Below, piece by piece: positions 36,478-39,092 of a DNA stretch of 39,092 bases. Location of the stretch: contig NZ_BCVK01000016.1 of assembly GCF_001591705.1 (NCBI RefSeq), positions 1 through 39,092 on the forward strand, read 5' to 3'. The notes under the pieces were generated by a model, which was given only the letters and a program-made list of their open reading frames with translations, searched no databases and was not told where the DNA came from. The stretch is from Lactococcus cremoris subsp. cremoris NBRC 100676. GTDB taxonomy: Bacteria; Bacillota; Bacilli; Lactobacillales; Streptococcaceae. The first letter of the stretch is position 1. Each line of letters starts with the position of its first letter. A program made the translations under genes and the position numbers.

Positions 36478-36854
36478 ATCTCATTGCCTCCATGCATCAT
36501 TTTCTGTAATAACAATCTCTTAAATTTTTTTAAATTCACTAGGTTTGCATGTCTTGCTGCAGCCTATCGTTAAAAAGTATAGAAAGATAACAAAGTCAGT
36601 CCGTATCCTAAGCTCTTGTTCAACACAAGCATATTCTAGCAAATAGAAATGATAATTACCAGTAATCAAGCAAATTATAATAAGAAGCTAATAAAACTAC
36701 GACTTTTTGATAAGCATAATCACTAATCATTGGTCTAAACCATGGTGAGTCAACTTTATTGGTGTTTATTTTAATTGCTTTCTCCGCTCCTTTTAGTGCC
36801 ACATTTTTACCAAATGAGCAGTTTAGACAAATGAAAAAGCCCCCAATGGGCTTT
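36478..36854. other. Gap with a possible gene relic
   Basis: On the minus strand, between about 36820 and 36656, the frame reads KGAEKAIKINTNKVDSPWF and then AYQKVVVLLASYYNLLDYW before a stop at 36656. It has protein-like composition but no start of its own, because it runs back through the terminator at 36834-36856. It may be the end of a lost gene. I do not recognise it. Confidence 0.35.
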
Positions 36855-36856
36855 TT
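36834..36856. terminator. Terminator after the antiporter fragment
   Basis: AAAAAGCCC (36834-36842) and GGGCTTTTT (36848-36856) form a perfect 9-bp stem with a 5-base loop. It overlaps the stop of the minus-strand antiporter fragment and works in both directions. Confidence 0.85.
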
Positions 36857-37655
36857 ATTGTTTCTGTAGTTGCAAAACTTGAGCATTATTAATTTCTTTA
36901 AAAAGTTTATTACTAGTTTCTTTAGAAATCATATCAGATTTTGCTTGATTTAGTACAAATTGGTATTCAAGTTGAAATGCCTCAATGAGTAATTCATTTG
37001 GAATAATTGTATCTTCTTGAATGTCATTACGGATACGATAGTGTCTGTTTTCTAAAATGTGTTTAACTTCCTCAATATCACTAAAATCAATAGTTTTATT
37101 TTCTAAGCGTTCTTTTTCTAATTCACTCAGTCTTTCCATTGTTTCCTGGTAAAGAATATCTTCTAGCCTACTTAAGTCATTTCTTAATAGAGTAAATTCT
37201 TCCATCTCGACTGAATCTGTTCTTCTACCCCGTCCTCTTTTTGAAAATAATCGTCTTATTCTCTTGCTAGTTGAGTGCTTACTAATATTTTCCAGATAAA
37301 TCCTAAAATAATCAACAATTGTGGGTGAAAATTGTGTTTTTATAGTCGGTGTATCAAGAAGTGTTTCTTGCCAAGTTATAATGTCATCCATTAGCTTACT
37401 ACTCTTGTTATGATCAGGAATTTGTAATCCTTTTTGTGATTGCAACTGTTTAGTGAGGCTACTACGCACTTTACTATCTTCAATCTCATGCGCCATATGT
37501 AAAATTGCATAATCAACCATCTCATTACGGACTTGGTTGATATCGTCAGAACTTTCTACACCAAGTGCGGGTAATAATTTTGGAAGAATGAGTGTCGGTA
37601 CAATGAGACTCAAAAGAATTACAATAGCAGCCATTGTAATAATAATTTCTCGGTT
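36855..37655 (-). pseudogene. Na+/H+ antiporter (CPA1/NhaP type), 3' fragment
   Basis: About 265 residues match the last membrane helix (REIIITMAAIVILLSLIVPT) and the cytoplasmic C-terminal domain of CPA1 sodium/proton antiporters, with long charged helices (MERLSELEKERLENK). The about 10 preceding membrane helices, including the ion-binding Asp pair, are missing. An ATG at 37634 would give 259 residues, but without transport function. Directly upstream the sequence changes to the start of a lactate oxidase gene, so a deletion fused two genes here. Confidence 0.75.
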
Positions 37656-37656
37656 C

Positions 37657-37863
37657 TCATTTTAAAACTCGAGGCATTATTTGTTTTTTATTAAATGCTG
37701 ATGTATTTTCATCCATTGTCCATTCATCTTCTGCACCACCTCGTATATAACCAAATGCTCCTTTATTCCCAGCAGATTCCATGCTTTCTTTCACTTTACC
37801 TTCAAGTGATTTGATGTTTACAATTTCAATAGCCTTGTTTTCAGTACTTGTTTGATAAGTCAT
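37657..37863 (-). pseudogene. Lactate oxidase, 5' fragment
   Basis: 68 residues remain of an enzyme of about 370. They match the N-terminus of FMN-dependent lactate oxidase: IVNIKSLEGKVKESM, then GAFGYIRGGAEDEWTMDEN and IMPRVLK. A TGA comes right at the junction with the antiporter fragment (37659-37657). Its promoter side and a GGAGAT ribosome site are intact, so a short dead peptide may be made. The FMN-binding barrel is absent. Confidence 0.75.
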
Positions 37864-38055
37864 TTGATATCTCCTATTTTCTTAAAGTTTACATCTGTAG
37901 ATGATAAACATATTATACATCTTATTTCAAAAAAATACACAAATACAGGATTTTATTTTATTATTTTTTTTAAAGACTAATTTTGAAATTTGTAAATCAT
38001 CTCTGAAATGATAATTTGCTCCCGTTATGCTTAATAGTAATCACAGTTTTAGTTT

Positions 38056-38973
38056 TTATTTAACTAATATCTGCTTTATTCTTGATTCAAAAGATGTTAC
38101 AGGAAAACTTGGAAATCGCTTTTTAAATTTATCAGAATTAAAGAGATTATCAACTTCATACCGTGGAAGTAACTCCAACAATTCTTTGGCATTTTTGTTG
38201 AATAAGCTGCCTACCTTAAATTTCCATAATTTAATTATGGAGTAAGATAATTTTTCGTTTTCTATTTTGTCAGCAATATTAATCATTTCTTTGTAGGTAA
38301 GGCTCCTATCACAAGGCAAATGCCAGGTTTGTCCGTATGCATCATCAGTATTACCAATAAGTGCCATTGCACGGCTTGCATCAGGAGTCCAAATTAAGGT
38401 TCTGAGAGTGCTATCACTAATAGGAATTTTTAATTTTTGCTTAGCTTTGATATTGCTGAAAATCATTGTATTGGTAATACTTTGGGTTTTTTCTGGTCCG
38501 TAGAATTCAGGTGCTCGACAGACAACTGCCTTCAATTCATTGGCTTCCATCTCTTTAATAATCTTGTCAGCTAACTGAGCTCTTACAAGTGATTTTTTAC
38601 CACTTGGACTAAAAATTGTATTTTCAAATTGAATAGCTGAAGTTTTAGGATACATATAAGTATTATCAAAAAAAACTAGCTTACTTCGGTGAATTTTACA
38701 AGCCTCAATAACATTATCTAAAATCTTTGAAAATTGCTTCATCCACATTTCCGAATCCATAGGTAATCCTACGGTAAAATAAACTATATCACTTCCAGAA
38801 ATTGCATTATTCGTTTCATTAAAATCTAATAAATCAGCCGAAACTAATTCATCACTATCATGTATTTTCTGAGGTTTTCGACTAACTAATCGAATTTCTT
38901 TTGTATAGTTTTTATATAATTCTTTTGCGAGCTCATGGCCAATTTGGCCGTTACTTCCTAAAATTGTTTGCAT
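38056..38973 (-). CDS. NAD(P)-binding protein, extended SDR type
   Basis: A 305-residue protein starting MQTILGSNGQIGHELAKEL, the nucleotide-binding loop of atypical/extended short-chain dehydrogenases. It continues with DIVYFTVGLPM, VFFDNTYMYP (Tyr in the active-site area), VCRAPEFYGP and TWHLPCDRSLTYKEM. The substrate is unknown. Its start overlaps by one base the stop of the DJ-1/PfpI gene (TAATG), so both form an operon. AAGGAG lies at 38990-38985 on that strand. Confidence 0.8.
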   Translation of the reverse strand: MQTILGSNGQIGHELAKELYKNYTKEIRLVSRKPQKIHDSDELVSADLLDFNETNNAISGSDIVYFTVGLPMDSEMWMKQFSKILDNVIEACKIHRSKLVFFDNTYMYPKTSAIQFENTIFSPSGKKSLVRAQLADKIIKEMEANELKAVVCRAPEFYGPEKTQSITNTMIFSNIKAKQKLKIPISDSTLRTLIWTPDASRAMALIGNTDDAYGQTWHLPCDRSLTYKEMINIADKIENEKLSYSIIKLWKFKVGSLFNKNAKELLELLPRYEVDNLFNSDKFKKRFPSFPVTSFESRIKQILVK

Positions 38974-39092
38974 TATATCAGCTCCTTTATAAGTATTTTA
39001 GCAACAGTTCGTACTGAAAATGGATTTTGACCAGTTATTATATTTCCATCTTTAAGAGCATAATCTTTGTAAAAATGTTTTTTAGTCCAGAT
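38973..39092 (-). CDS. DJ-1/PfpI-family protein (3' end only)
   Basis: The last 39 codons of a gene that enters from the right edge. The end reads DGNIITGQNPFSVRTVAKIL, the typical close of class I glutamine-amidotransferase-like DJ-1/PfpI proteins (stress-linked deglycase or chaperone-like proteins). The stop overlaps the SDR start. The catalytic Cys region is outside the window. Confidence 0.75.
   Translation of the reverse strand: MWTKKHFYKDYALKDGNIITGQNPFSVRTVAKILIKELI

Overview
The window looks like Lactococcus lactis or a very close relative. It is AT-rich, has strong AGGAGG-type ribosome binding sites, and carries an ISS1/IS6-family element of exactly 808 bp. The gene order is the lactococcal his cluster, the leu-ilv-aldB-aldR operon, and xerS next to a lactococcal/streptococcal dif site. 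Histidine-pathway decay is typical of dairy lactococci, so a dairy-adapted strain is likely (inference).

Layout. 1-540: the 3' end of an unidentified gene and a small Xre-type regulator flanked by two palindromes. 741-3554: an RNase R-family exoribonuclease and a TspO/MBR membrane protein with a candidate cre site. 3576-4383: an ISS1 copy without target duplication. It sits against a beheaded hisZ, so hisC, the his promoter and most of hisZ are gone. 4665-4920: a 60-bp tandem array framed by a 19-bp duplication of the hisG start. 4902-11772: hisG (broken by an in-frame TGA), hisD, hisB, an aminoglycoside-phosphotransferase-like gene, hisH, hisA, hisF, hisIE and hisK. 11805-12764: trhO, convergent. 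12967-29240: the leu-ilv regulon, with promoter, a 16-residue Leu/Ile/Val leader peptide and attenuator, then leuA, leuB, leuC, leuD, an ABC ATPase, ilvD, ilvB, ilvN, ilvC, ilvA, aldB and a RidA-family gene (aldR). Extra genes lie between leuA and leuD: an unknown lipoprotein-like or anchored protein, a DUF805 protein, a Nudix hydrolase and two small membrane proteins. The DUF805-leuB-Nudix part is clearly richer in GC. 29388-34046: dprA, topA and trmFO. 34096-35227: xerS and dif. 35228-39092: a decayed region on the minus strand with gene relics, a multipass membrane protein, a lactate-oxidase/antiporter deletion scar, an SDR protein and the end of a DJ-1/PfpI gene.

Biology. No intact histidine pathway is encoded here: hisC is missing, hisZ is truncated and hisG is interrupted. 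The branched-chain pathway looks full length. The leader peptide couples it to amino-acid supply, and aldB drains acetolactate away from it. The dif site at 35197-35227 places the window at the replication terminus. Gene direction switches there, mostly plus to the left and minus to the right, as expected where replichores meet. The xerS promoter overlaps dif, and xerS appears to be leaderless.
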